A program made the translations under genes and the position numbers. A stretch of 40,448 nt of DNA from Parendozoicomonas sp. Alg238-R29. Lineage in GTDB: Bacteria; Pseudomonadota; Gammaproteobacteria; Pseudomonadales; Endozoicomonadaceae. Under the pieces are notes generated by a model. The model did not search any database and had not been told where the DNA came from. It saw only the letters and a list, made by a program, of their open reading frames with translations. The stretch is taken from assembly GCF_947331445.1 (NCBI RefSeq), contig NZ_CAMZOG010000039.1:1-40448 (forward strand), in the 5' to 3' direction. Position 1 is the first letter of the stretch; every line of letters begins with the position of its first letter. Shown piece after piece: positions 26,135-34,880 of this stretch.

Positions 26135-28504
26135 TTAGCTGACTTCTTTCCCTGCCAGGTAGAGCCAGGTTTCCAGAACGCTATCAGGGTTCAGGGAGAC
26201 TGTATCGATACCTTGCTCCATCAGCCACTTGGCCAAATCGGGGTGGTCGGACGGCCCCTGGCCACAGATGCCAATGTATTTACCCGCTTTACGGCATGCC
26301 TGAATTGCCATGGCCAATAGCGCTTTCACTGCATCGTTACGTTCATCGAATAGATGGGCAATGATGCCGGAATCACGATCAAGGCCGAGGGTTAGCTGGG
26401 TCATATCGTTTGAGCCGATGGAGAAGCCATCGAAATACTCAAGGAAAGACTCAGCCAGTAGAGCGTTAGCTGGCAATTCGCACATCATAATCACCCGCAG
26501 GCCATTTTCTCCCCTGCGTAAGCCGTTGGTTGCCAGCAGATCAGAAACCTGGCGCGCCTCGCCGACAGTTCGTACAAATGGCACCATGATCTCTACATTG
26601 GTCAGGCCCATTTCATCTCGCACCCTGCGCATGGCTCGGCATTCCAGCTCAAAGCAATCGCGGAAGCCTTCGGAGATATAGCGGGAAGCGCCGCGGAAGC
26701 CCAGCATTGGGTTTTCTTCCTCGGGTTCGTATAGGCTGCCCCCAATCAAGTTGGCATACTCATTGGATTTAAAGTCGGAGAGGCGAACAATAACCTTGGC
26801 TGGGTAGAAGGCGGCAGCGATAGTGGATACGCCCTCAACAAGCTTGTCGACATAGAAGTCAACAGGGCTCTTGTAGCCAGCTATGCGCTTGTCAACGCTG
26901 GCACGAATATCAACCGGCAGGCTATCGTAGTTAAACAGCGCCTTGGGGTGAACGCCAATCATGCGGTTGATAATGAACTCCAGACGAGCCAGCCCAACAC
27001 CATTATTAGGAATAGCGGCAAAGTCGAAGGCGCGATCCGGATTGCCAACATTCATCATCAGCTTGAAGGGCAGTTCCGGCATAGAATCAACAGAGTTACT
27101 TTGAATATCGAAATTCAGAAGCCCTTCGTAGATTAATCCAGTATCGCCTTCGGCGCAGGATGCTGTAACCGGCATGCCATCTTTCAGCTTTTCGGTCGCA
27201 TCACCACAACCAACAACGGCAGGAATGCCAAGTTCACGGGCAATGATCGCAGCATGACAGGTGCGGCCACCGCGATTAGTGACTATGGCTGCGGCACGCT
27301 TCATGATCGGCTCCCAGTCGGGGTCGGTCATATCGGTCACCAGTACATCGCCTGGCTCAACGCGACCCATCTCGGAAATATCGTGAATGATTTTCACGAC
27401 ACCACTGCCGATGCGCTGGCCAATGCTGCGACCTTCAACCAGAACGTTGCCTTTTTCCTTGAGAAGGTAGCGCTCCATAGTACCAGCTGCGCGGCTTTTT
27501 ACTGTTTCCGGGCGAGCCTGAACGATATAAATCTTGCCGTCATCACCGTCCTTTGCCCACTCTATGTCCATCGGGCGCTGGTAGTGCTTTTCGATGATGA
27601 GTGCCTGACGGGCCAGATCTTCGACTTCGCTGTCAGTGATTGAGAACTGGTTACGCTCGGACTCATCAACGTTCAGGGTTTGTACGGAGCGGCCAGCTGA
27701 AGAGTCATTGGTGTAAATCATCTTTAGTGCTTTACTGCCAAGATTGCGGCGCAGCACTGCAGGGCGGCCAGCTTCCAGAGTTGGCTTGTGTACGTAAAAT
27801 TCGTCAGGGTTGACCGCGCCCTGAACAACCATTTCACCAAGGCCGTAAGAAGAGGTAATAAAGACAGCATCACGGAAGCCGGATTCAGTATCCAGGGTGA
27901 ACATGACCCCAGAAGATGCGGTTTCACTGCGTACCATTTTTTGAATGCCAGCAGACAGGGCAACATTGCGGTGGTCAAAGCCCTGATGAACCCGATAGGA
28001 GATAGCGCGATCATTAAACAGAGACGCGAAAACTTCTTTGATAGCTACCAGGATATTGTCGTAGCCGCGAATGTTCAGAAAGGTTTCCTGCTGGCCGGCA
28101 AAGGATGCGTCGGGAAGGTCTTCCGCTGTAGCTGAAGAGCGAACAGCGACAGACAGATTTTCATTGTCACCCTGCAGGGTTTCCCAGCTGGACTTGATCG
28201 CAACTTCCAACTCTGGCTGAAAGGGCTCATCAACAACCCACTTACGGATTTTTGCCCCTGCTTCGGCCAGGGCGCTCACATCATCAACATCCAGAGTATC
28301 AAGCAAATCATGAATGCGTTCATCCAGACCGCTTTTTTCCAGAAAGTCGCGATAAGCCTGGGATGTTGTGGCAAAACCACCGGGAACAGAGACTCCAGCG
28401 CCGGCAAGATTGCTGATCATCTCGCCAAGGGATGCGTTTTTACCCCCAACAAACTCGACATCATCGGCACCAAGCTTTTCAAGTCCGATTACATAGGCTT
28501 CCAA
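26135..28504 (-). CDS. ppsA: Phosphoenolpyruvate synthase
   Basis: A 789-aa cytosolic enzyme converting pyruvate + ATP + water to PEP + AMP + phosphate for gluconeogenesis. In order it shows the ATP-binding domain ([12 protein letters not shown], then [20 protein letters not shown]), the phosphohistidine domain [19 protein letters not shown] with His417 as the phosphorylated residue and the adjacent Thr that PpsR would modify, and the PEP/pyruvate barrel ending with GICGQGPSD. Near-identical in layout to E. coli PpsA (792 aa). The open frame reaches back to 28627, but those 41 residues do not fit the family; TTG 28504 with AAGGGG upstream gives the expected N-terminus. It is divergent from its regulator ppsR. 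Confidence 0.97.
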   Translation of the reverse strand: MEAYVIGLEKLGADDVEFVGGKNASLGEMISNLAGAGVSVPGGFATTSQAYRDFLEKSGLDERIHDLLDTLDVDDVSALAEAGAKIRKWVVDEPFQPELEVAIKSSWETLQGDNENLSVAVRSSATAEDLPDASFAGQQETFLNIRGYDNILVAIKEVFASLFNDRAISYRVHQGFDHRNVALSAGIQKMVRSETASSGVMFTLDTESGFRDAVFITSSYGLGEMVVQGAVNPDEFYVHKPTLEAGRPAVLRRNLGSKALKMIYTNDSSAGRSVQTLNVDESERNQFSITDSEVEDLARQALIIEKHYQRPMDIEWAKDGDDGKIYIVQARPETVKSRAAGTMERYLLKEKGNVLVEGRSIGQRIGSGVVKIIHDISEMGRVEPGDVLVTDMTDPDWEPIMKRAAAIVTNRGGRTCHAAIIARELGIPAVVGCGDATEKLKDGMPVTASCAEGDTGLIYEGLLNFDIQSNSVDSMPELPFKLMMNVGNPDRAFDFAAIPNNGVGLARLEFIINRMIGVHPKALFNYDSLPVDIRASVDKRIAGYKSPVDFYVDKLVEGVSTIAAAFYPAKVIVRLSDFKSNEYANLIGGSLYEPEEENPMLGFRGASRYISEGFRDCFELECRAMRRVRDEMGLTNVEIMVPFVRTVGEARQVSDLLATNGLRRGENGLRVIMMCELPANALLAESFLEYFDGFSIGSNDMTQLTLGLDRDSGIIAHLFDERNDAVKALLAMAIQACRKAGKYIGICGQGPSDHPDLAKWLMEQGIDTVSLNPDSVLETWLYLAGKEVS

Positions 28505-28848
28505 AAGACACCCCCTTAAGAAAACAACCCCTGAACGATATTTTCCAAGTAGAAATTGTTTTTTCCCGCTTTTGGGGCAAAGAACAATTCTGCTTATATA
28601 AACCTTCCCGGAAGGAGTATTTCGCAACCCTGAATCCGGGCTGCTTACAATACCGGTTTCGGACGAACCCGAACAGGGGTGAACAAGTATAAACCGTACA
28701 AACAGCCATTAGCATGCACGCAGCCTGCGCAAAGGTGTCTTTGTCAGGTGCTGACAGGGAGCGTACTATACGTGCAGCCATAGCGGGAAAAAATACCCGC
28801 CATGTGAGTTTACGTGTATATGCCTAGATGGGGCTTTGATTTTCCAAC
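28505..28848. promoter_or_regulatory. Divergent ppsA-ppsR regulatory region
   Basis: The 344-base spacer carries promoters for both genes. On the minus strand a TTTATATAA box follows the symmetrical CCTTCCGGGAAGG and may be the ppsA -10 with an adjacent operator; this is tentative. The ppsR promoter at 28741-28769 is clearer. Confidence 0.45.
28741..28769 (+). promoter_or_regulatory. Sigma-70 promoter for ppsR
   Basis: TTGTCA (28741-28746), exactly 17 bases, TACTAT (28764-28769). Predicted transcription start near 28776 gives a leader of about 73 bases before the ppsR ATG, containing a small GCGGG/CCCGC stem around 28788. Confidence 0.6.
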
Positions 28849-29685
28849 ATGATCGAACAAAAAACTCCAACGAGTGTTTTTTTTATCTCTGATGGCACCG
28901 GTATTACTGCCGAATCATTTGGTCAGAGTTTGCTGGCTCAGTTTGAACATATTGAGTTTGAAAAAATCACGCTGCCCTACATCGACACAGTTGAAAAGGC
29001 CCACCGGGTTGTTGATGAGATTACCCGAGCCAGTAAGAAAGGTGGTCCACAGCCGCTTTTGTTCAGCACTATTATTGATGAAGCTATTGCGGCGGTTATC
29101 CGGGATGCACCCGCTTACCACGCGGACATCTTTGATACTTATATGCCAACCCTTGAGAGGCAGCTTAACTCCCACGCGGTTCACAAGGTCGGAAAAAAGC
29201 GTTCGATTCATGGAACCAGTGGCAAATACAATCAGCGCATCGAAGCTGTGCACTTTGCCATTGATAATGATGATGGCGCCAAAACCCGGTTTTACGATCA
29301 GGCTGATATTATCGTGATAGGTGTGTCCCGTTGCGGAAAAACGCCCACCTGCCTTTATATGGGGCTTCAATTTGGCATTCAGGCTGCGAACTATCCAATT
29401 ACCGAGGATGATTTGGATATGATGCGACTTCCCAAGCCCCTGCGCCCCTTTAAAAATAAACTGTTTGGCTTAACCATTAGCCCTGAGCGTTTGGCTGCAA
29501 TCCGCCATGAACGCCGTCCCAACAGTCGTTATTCGTCCCCCAGGCAGTGTGCTCTGGAGCTTCATGAAGTGGAGCAGATGTTTCAACAGAACAATATTCC
29601 TTACCTTGATACCACGCATTATTCCGTTGAAGAGATATCAACCCGAATTATTGCTCAGACGGGTATAGAACGACGTGTGAAATAG
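28849..29685 (+). CDS. ppsR: PEP synthase regulatory protein (bifunctional kinase/pyrophosphorylase)
   Basis: A 278-aa DUF299-family enzyme that inactivates PpsA by ADP-dependent phosphorylation of the Thr next to the catalytic His and reactivates it by phosphate-dependent removal yielding pyrophosphate. Motifs visible: FFISDGTGITAESFGQSLL at the N-terminus, the P-loop GVSRCGKTPT (158-167), then YPITEDDL and a C-terminal DTTHYSVEEISTRI. Length is normal (E. coli 277). The divergent arrangement with ppsA places enzyme and regulator under one intergenic control region. Confidence 0.96.
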   Translation: MIEQKTPTSVFFISDGTGITAESFGQSLLAQFEHIEFEKITLPYIDTVEKAHRVVDEITRASKKGGPQPLLFSTIIDEAIAAVIRDAPAYHADIFDTYMPTLERQLNSHAVHKVGKKRSIHGTSGKYNQRIEAVHFAIDNDDGAKTRFYDQADIIVIGVSRCGKTPTCLYMGLQFGIQAANYPITEDDLDMMRLPKPLRPFKNKLFGLTISPERLAAIRHERRPNSRYSSPRQCALELHEVEQMFQQNNIPYLDTTHYSVEEISTRIIAQTGIERRVK

Positions 29686-29750
29686 CCATATATAATTATT
29701 GTAAGCTATTGATTTTCAATGACTCTATCTATATTATTCATCTCGTCTCT

Positions 29751-29824
29751 GGCGAGTTAGCAAAGCGGTTATGCAGTGGACTGCAACTCCATTTAGACCG
29801 GTTCGACTCCGGTACTCGCCTCCA
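29751..29824 (+). tRNA. tRNA-Cys (GCA)
   Basis: A 74-base cloverleaf with acceptor stem GGCGAGT/ACTCGCC, D-loop containing AGCGGTT, anticodon loop CTGCAAC (anticodon GCA), a T-arm with GGTTCGACTCC and an encoded 3' CCA after discriminator T. It is a single-copy gene here, flanked by ppsR and a terminator. Confidence 0.96.
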
Positions 29825-29834
29825 AATTGAAAAG

Positions 29835-29858
29835 CCAGCACTTCGTGCTGGTTTTTTT
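29835..29858 (+). terminator. Terminator after tRNA-Cys
   Basis: CCAGCAC (29835-29841), TTC loop, GTGCTGG and a run of seven Ts directly downstream of the tRNA. Confidence 0.92.
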
Positions 29859-29972
29859 GTGTCTGTAGAAAACAGAACATCTCCTAATAATCCACTCGAT
29901 AGAAGGAATTGCCAGTCTAAACTCTTTAGCTAGACTGAACTGGCATAACTAACTACTCAAAATGGATATCCT

Positions 29973-31340
29973 TTGTCGAATACGCCAGCGTCCACTTCCC
30001 TGGATCAGTACAGGAAGTTTATGAGGTTTCTTGTGCCGTCGGCACTGGGTGTTTGCCTTTTCCTTATTCCTTTCAGTAGTGAAAGGGGGCCTACGGTTCT
30101 TATTGGCATTATTGGTTATTCCATTCTGGATATTATCAGCCAGTGGCTTCCTTTTCTGGTTGTTGCTGTTATTACAGTTTCCGCTGCTGGCTCTTTGATT
30201 TCCCGTTTTCTGGAGCCCGGCTTTATCCATAACAGCAAGCTACTTCGCTCTCTTTTTGATACCTCGCTTTTCTGGATACTTGTTCGTGTTGTCTCAGCTG
30301 TTCTGGGAATTATGACATTGGGGGAAGTAGGGCCCGAGTGGCTTTGGGGAATGGAAACGGGCGGCTTGGTATTGTTTAAATTGTTAAGTGTGCTCTTTAT
30401 ATTTTTTCTTCTGGCGGGTCTGTTTCTTCCTTTTCTGTTGGACTATGGGTTGGTGGAGCTTATTGGTGCTTTTCTCCATAAGGTTCTTAAACCGGTTTAC
30501 CGGATTCCTGGAAGTAGCGGAGTGGATATCATCGCCTCCCTGTTGGGAGACGGAACGGTTGGCACGCTGATTACTGCCAGGCAGTATGAAAATGGTTATT
30601 ACACTGCCCGCGAAGCCGCGGTCATTGCGTCAACCTTTTCTATTGTTTCTATTTCGTTTTGCGTTGTGGTGGTGAACTTTGTTGGCCTGTCCCACATGTT
30701 TCCCTACTTCTATTTCACGGTTATCTGTACATGCCTGATTATTGCCCTGATTCTCCCCAGAATATGGCCTCTCACCTCAATTCCAGACAGTTATCATCCC
30801 CAGTCGCAGCGTTCCATGGATGTCGATAAGTATGAATCGTTCCCTGGCTTATCTGGTGCTGTATGGCTTGCTGTTGAAAAAGCCCGGGTTGGACCCGATT
30901 TGCAAACCTTGCTTAAGAAAGGGCTAAACAACGCACTGGATATCTGGTTTGTGTTTATGCCCATAATCATGGTCATAGCGACTTTAGGAATGATTATTGG
31001 GCAGGAAACCAGCGCTTTCGACTGGTTGGGAGCGCCTATTGTGCCGGTACTGAACTGGCTGGGTATTCCTGAAGCCCACAAGGCAGCCCCAGCTGTGTTC
31101 CTTGGTTTTGCAGATATGTTTCTACCGGTAGCGGTTTGTGCCCAGATTGACAGTGAAATGACACGATTTGTTATTACTGCACTTTCAATTGCTCAGCTTA
31201 TTTATATGTCAGAAGTCGGCGTATTGATTATGCGCTCATCCATACCACTGAACTTCTTCCAGCTGCTGTGTCTGTTCCTTATCAGAACAGTGCTGGCTTT
31301 GCCTATTATCGTTCTTTTTGCCCGTTATTATTTTCTCTGA
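29973..31340 (+). CDS. YjiH-like membrane protein with nucleoside-recognition GATE domain
   Basis: A 455-aa inner-membrane protein with about ten hydrophobic helices. The segment RIPGSSGVDIIASLLGDGTV followed by ITARQYENGYYTAREAAVIA is characteristic of YjiH/GATE-domain permeases, and the C-terminal half repeats the pattern around FLGFADMFLPVAVCAQIDSE. Substrate is unknown; the GATE fold also occurs in nucleoside transporters and spore maturation proteins. The start appears to be TTG at 29973 with GGA about eight bases upstream, giving an N-terminus beginning SNTPASTSLDQYRKF after the start residue. Monocistronic; no terminator recognised downstream. Confidence 0.82.
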   Translation: MSNTPASTSLDQYRKFMRFLVPSALGVCLFLIPFSSERGPTVLIGIIGYSILDIISQWLPFLVVAVITVSAAGSLISRFLEPGFIHNSKLLRSLFDTSLFWILVRVVSAVLGIMTLGEVGPEWLWGMETGGLVLFKLLSVLFIFFLLAGLFLPFLLDYGLVELIGAFLHKVLKPVYRIPGSSGVDIIASLLGDGTVGTLITARQYENGYYTAREAAVIASTFSIVSISFCVVVVNFVGLSHMFPYFYFTVICTCLIIALILPRIWPLTSIPDSYHPQSQRSMDVDKYESFPGLSGAVWLAVEKARVGPDLQTLLKKGLNNALDIWFVFMPIIMVIATLGMIIGQETSAFDWLGAPIVPVLNWLGIPEAHKAAPAVFLGFADMFLPVAVCAQIDSEMTRFVITALSIAQLIYMSEVGVLIMRSSIPLNFFQLLCLFLIRTVLALPIIVLFARYYFL

Positions 31341-31389
31341 AGCTCGGCCAGGCAGAACATCGCGGACCATCACCACTGTACTGGCCTGC

Positions 31390-31600
31390 CCGGAATTACC
31401 AAGAAGATTCAGCGGTTCCATGGCAAACCGGGACGTTGCCCTACCAGACATAAAGATAACCCGGTGGTTTTCGGGAATATTCAGCAGATCACGCAGATCC
31501 TGTTCAGTATCTCATTTCGTGCCTGCACCAAAACTTCGGTGGGAAGTGTCGCTGGCCCTGCGCTGAAGTTATGCGCTCTGTAATTATCTGGCCCATAAAA
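31390..31600 (-). pseudogene. serC: serC remnant (phosphoserine aminotransferase)
   Basis: On the minus strand, RAHNFSAGPATLPTEVLVQA (starting near 31580) is the conserved N-terminus of SerC. It breaks after a few more residues and resumes in another frame as DLRDLLNIPENHRVIF, followed by SRFAMEPLNLLG, which corresponds to SerC residues about 70-105. The sequence between (the HRGKEF region) is deleted, a frameshift lies near the start, and everything after NLLG, including the PLP-lysine region, is absent. A functional serC must lie elsewhere if the organism makes serine by this route. Confidence 0.85.
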
Positions 31601-31808
31601 CCTGATTATGCCAATCCTGCTGACTATTGAGGCTACTATCAGCGAAAATAACCGGATATGAAAAAAAGCACGAGATAATTCCTCCTCCCTGCAAAAGCAT
31701 CGCTAACCATCAGGTTATAGCCTCAAACACTTCCTCCAAAAAAGAGAACTTTCCTTTTTAATTGAGTCCAATAGCCCATGACATACATGAAACATAACGA
31801 GCAAAATT

Positions 31809-33329
31809 ATGAGAGCGGTAAGAAAGAGACATTATGATTACGGCAACAAGGAGGAGGTTTCAGGCTCGCTCCCCAAAAACAAAAGATTCAAATATAAACT
31901 TGTAGAACCTGCGCCCCTCTCACCATCCCTATCCCTGAATATTTCAATTGATATGACAAAGCTTCAAGCGTTACCAACAAGACAGGTAGTACCGGTTATT
32001 CCCTCACTATCCCTGAAGGTTGTAATTGATATGACAAAGCTTCCAGCGTTACTAACAAGACAGGTAGCACCGGTTATTCCCTTAACCTCCGATTCAGATA
32101 GCTCTGACGAATCAGAGAGCCAAAGTTCAAATAGCTCTGACGAATCAGAGAGGAGTGACATGGATGGAAGCTTTAGCCTGAGCACACAAAACTCTCCCTC
32201 TCCCTGGAAAATTGGTATTAACACAAAGGATCCACTATTTACTGACAAAAAAGGTTTTATTGAGTATTGCAAGACACAACTCGACGAGAGTGATCAAGAA
32301 GAGTACACCAAGTGCATTGAAGAGATAGGATGCAGTGAAAACAGCGCACTCACAAAAATAAGAGACAGATGCCAGATGGGGGAACCAGACGCACAAAAAG
32401 CGTATGCAGTTTACATCTTTGCCACGCATAGCGAATCACCTTTCACTAACGCAGGTCGCTTTGTTGGTAAAGCAACAGAGAATGCGAGCTACATTCCTGC
32501 TGACACCGTAAAAGGTTGGTTCTTTAAAGGTACCGTTGAAGAGACCTATGCCCTGAGCACAATTTTTAACTCACATGTGACTGCGCTTAAAAAGATGGCC
32601 AATCAAAATGATGATCAAGGGAGAAATGCGACCTACTGGCTGATCAAAGCCCTAACGGATCACAGAAAAAAAGCAGCAGATGTTGCCCACGAGCTCAATC
32701 GACACCCTGCTGTAGACTGTCCGTTTGGATCGAAATGGAGCAGCGTACACATAAAAGTCATATTAGGTTGCACGGTTGATGATCTGATAAAAGACCTCAA
32801 ACATGCCAGCCATCAGAATGCAGAGCCGTCAAGAGCCTTGTTTTTAATGGCTAATAATGGCGATGATTATGCACTGAGCGAATTTATCAAGTATTACCGT
32901 GACACCAAAAAAATTTCATACTCACGTATCGCACAAAAGCTTAATAACCATGTGAAAATCCCTACCTATGGAGAAAATAAAAGGTGGCGTGCCCACATGG
33001 TTGAACAATACTTATTGAGTCAACCCATTACCCTTGATGTGTCTCCTGACTATGAAAGGGACACTCGCACACCGAAAAACCAAACTCGCACCAGCTCTTC
33101 TAGTAAGTGCAGGCAAGAAAGAGTATTACAGCCCACCACAGCGACACACGGAAAATCCCGGAAGAAAAAACTGAGCCAAAAACCAATCACCCCATACAAC
33201 GACACAAGCAGTGACTACAGCAGCACCGATAGCGATCATAGCAGTAGTGGTAGCAGTAGTGGTAGTGGTAGCAGTAGCAGTAGTGGCAGCAGCAGCGGTA
33301 GTAGCAGCAGCGGTAGTAGCAGTGAATAA
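31809..33329 (+). CDS. Unrecognised 506-aa protein with three helical repeats and a Ser/Gly-rich tail
   Basis: I do not recognise a characterised family. No signal peptide or membrane helix. Features in order: basic N-terminus; exact-period 26-residue tandem duplication (39-64 and 65-90, core IDMTKL...TRQV-PVIP); Ser/Asp/Glu tract (93-118) in which SSDESE recurs; three degenerate units of about 62 residues (about 180-240, 259-320, 343-403), each with a helix followed by an LN-x(8)-G-x-KW-x(5)-IL-like pattern resembling the winged-helix segment after the catalytic core of large serine recombinases; basic linker (440-460); and a C-terminal stretch (467-505) made almost only of Ser and Gly. The gene is more AT-rich than its neighbours and sits between dead gyrA and serC fragments. 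A secreted or nucleic-acid-binding protein is possible; both are speculation. Confidence 0.7.
   Translation: MRAVRKRHYDYGNKEEVSGSLPKNKRFKYKLVEPAPLSPSLSLNISIDMTKLQALPTRQVVPVIPSLSLKVVIDMTKLPALLTRQVAPVIPLTSDSDSSDESESQSSNSSDESERSDMDGSFSLSTQNSPSPWKIGINTKDPLFTDKKGFIEYCKTQLDESDQEEYTKCIEEIGCSENSALTKIRDRCQMGEPDAQKAYAVYIFATHSESPFTNAGRFVGKATENASYIPADTVKGWFFKGTVEETYALSTIFNSHVTALKKMANQNDDQGRNATYWLIKALTDHRKKAADVAHELNRHPAVDCPFGSKWSSVHIKVILGCTVDDLIKDLKHASHQNAEPSRALFLMANNGDDYALSEFIKYYRDTKKISYSRIAQKLNNHVKIPTYGENKRWRAHMVEQYLLSQPITLDVSPDYERDTRTPKNQTRTSSSSKCRQERVLQPTTATHGKSRKKKLSQKPITPYNDTSSDYSSTDSDHSSSGSSSGSGSSSSSGSSSGSSSSGSSSE
33230..33326 (+). repeat. AGY/GGY triplet low-complexity tract
   Basis: Imperfect triplet repeat of AGC, AGT and GGT codons encoding the Ser/Gly tail of the 506-aa protein. 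Expansions or contractions would stay in frame, so tail length could vary between strains. Confidence 0.85.
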
Positions 33330-33479
33330 GCAGAATAAAGAGGCAACCATTTTTATTCTGCACAACCAAGGCAGGGCTGATAACTGCTTTTGATACGTCA
33401 GGTTGGCCAAGTATCCCAGGACGGTTCCCACTCTGAATTCAGGTGTAGAAGTGTGATTACCAAGGGGATCTGCTTCTCT

Positions 33480-33775
33480 TCATAAACAACCTCATCCTCA
33501 GGCTCCTGCACTCGCTCCAGAGTCACCATCAGCCATCCGGATCAAGCGACACCCTTGGTAGCACGACTCTTGGTTGGATATTCAGCCAGCTCCGCCCGCT
33601 TGCCGTAACCATTTTTGGTAGCGGTCAGAACAGGATCATCCGTATGCGGAACAATCAGGCAGACAATTTTCTGAGCATTTTCAAGACGAATACCACGAAA
33701 ACCTGTTGATACTCGCCCCATGGAACCCACAGGTCTTCAGGAAAGCGCACAACCTTACCGGCATTTCTTAAACCT
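33480..33775 (-). pseudogene. gyrA: gyrA 3'-end remnant (DNA gyrase subunit A C-terminal domain)
   Basis: The minus strand encodes AGKVVRFPEDL, a frameshift, then GFRGIRLENAQKIVCLIVP and NGYGKRAELAEYPTKSRATK, which is the beta-pinwheel C-terminal domain of GyrA. A stop follows where the last blade should continue, and about 30 bases on the sequence reads LERVQEPEDEVVYEE, matching the acidic GyrA C-terminal tail. The fragment thus has a frameshift, an internal deletion and no N-terminal three quarters. It points toward the serC relic in the same order as intact gyrA-serC loci. Confidence 0.87.
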
Positions 33776-33829
33776 GGAACTCGGGTATGATGAGTTTTCG
33801 CTCACAATAATTAGAACAGTGTGAAAACC

Positions 33830-34765
33830 ATGAACGGATTCTTTAAGGATAAAACCCGCCCACTCGTTTTGGGGCACAGGGGGGTACCTTTTGCTCACCA
33901 GGAAAACACCATGGCTGGCTTTCACATGGCTGTTGAGCTGGGCTGTGATGGCGTTGAGCTAGATGTATTTGCAACACGGGATGATAAAATCGTGGTGTTT
34001 CACGATGAGGATCCGGAGCGCCTGACTGGGGTAAGCGGCTCTATCACTGATATGACCTGGGATGAAGTTTCCCAATTAAGAATCAAGCGCAGAATTGCCC
34101 AGAATGAAACTGGAGACGTTTTTCGCACTTACCCTAGTGAAGAGCGGATACCTTTACTTGAGGAGGTTCTGGAAGAGTTCTCAGGTAAGTTGCTGATTAA
34201 TATTGAAATGAAAGCCTACAGCCCTATGTGGAGCCGCCGAAGAACCGGCAGGCTTGTGGCTGACGTGATTGAGAAAGCGGGAAGTTCAGATAGCGTTATT
34301 TCCACGTCTTTTGATTTTTTTATGTTGCGAGATTTGGAAAAGCGCATGCCGTCACTTCATAGCGGTTTTGCCTATGATGATGCAATTGTTGATAGTTTGA
34401 AGAAGTGGACTTCAAGGCTGCCTGAGTTTGATAGCGAGATGGCGGAAGCCGCTGGCAATCAAAATCATCTTTCTTTTCTGAATATGCTGCTGGAGTTGAA
34501 TACTATTGGCCGATTTGTTGGCTCGTCCGTTGTTGGTGCAGAGCATAATCTAATTGATTTTGATACCGTTCGGAAGTTTCATGAGCGGGAGATGTTGATT
34601 GGCGCCTATACTCTGTACCCCCTTGATACTCGCACGGTTTCTGGGTCTTCCCTTGACCAGGATGAAGAAGTTAGAAGGTTGGCTGATTGTGGTGTTGACT
34701 GGATTGAGACGGATGACCCTGAACGGCTGTTGACCTTGCTCGTTAATTTCCAGAACGCTAATTAA
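33830..34765 (+). CDS. Glycerophosphodiester phosphodiesterase
   Basis: A 311-aa TIM-barrel hydrolase converting glycerophosphodiesters to glycerol-3-phosphate and an alcohol. Active-site pattern complete: LGHRG with His16/Arg17, ENT (25-27), VELDV with Glu43 and Asp45, and FHDE with His58 as general acid, plus INIEMK for the later Glu and a C-terminal CGVDWIETDDPERL. No signal peptide, so cytosolic (UgpQ-like rather than GlpQ-like). Slightly longer than UgpQ (about 247 aa) because of an insertion around 170-225. GTG 33821 is an in-frame alternative start; neither start has a strong ribosome-binding site. It could release glycerol phosphate from phospholipid headgroups. Confidence 0.92.
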   Translation: MNGFFKDKTRPLVLGHRGVPFAHQENTMAGFHMAVELGCDGVELDVFATRDDKIVVFHDEDPERLTGVSGSITDMTWDEVSQLRIKRRIAQNETGDVFRTYPSEERIPLLEEVLEEFSGKLLINIEMKAYSPMWSRRRTGRLVADVIEKAGSSDSVISTSFDFFMLRDLEKRMPSLHSGFAYDDAIVDSLKKWTSRLPEFDSEMAEAAGNQNHLSFLNMLLELNTIGRFVGSSVVGAEHNLIDFDTVRKFHEREMLIGAYTLYPLDTRTVSGSSLDQDEEVRRLADCGVDWIETDDPERLLTLLVNFQNAN

Positions 34766-34847
34766 CCGACAAGCGCTGTAACACTTCCTAACGTATTAAA
34801 GACGGAACTTTAGCCCTTTCTTTTTACTCATAGGTGGCACTATCACT

Positions 34848-34875
34848 CCTGCAATCCTGCAATCCTGCAATCCTG
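34848..34875 (+). repeat. 8-bp tandem repeat, three and a half units
   Basis: CCTGCAAT repeated at 34848, 34856 and 34864, then a partial CCTG. It ends five bases before the GTG start of the exported 714-aa protein and overlaps the upstream side of its GGTGAGG ribosome-binding sequence, so copy-number change would alter the leader. It shares octamer period and a TGCAA core with the array at 24396-24475. Confidence 0.9.
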
Positions 34876-34880
34876 GTGAG

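Noticed and set aside
28505-28627. Longer PpsA from 28627
   Set aside because: The 41 extra residues lack family similarity; AAGGGG before TTG 28504 and the expected 789-aa length favour the shorter form.
33126-33431. Antisense Ala/Thr-rich frame opposite the Ser/Gly tail
   Set aside because: It is the complement of the AGY/GGY triplet repeat and purely low-complexity.
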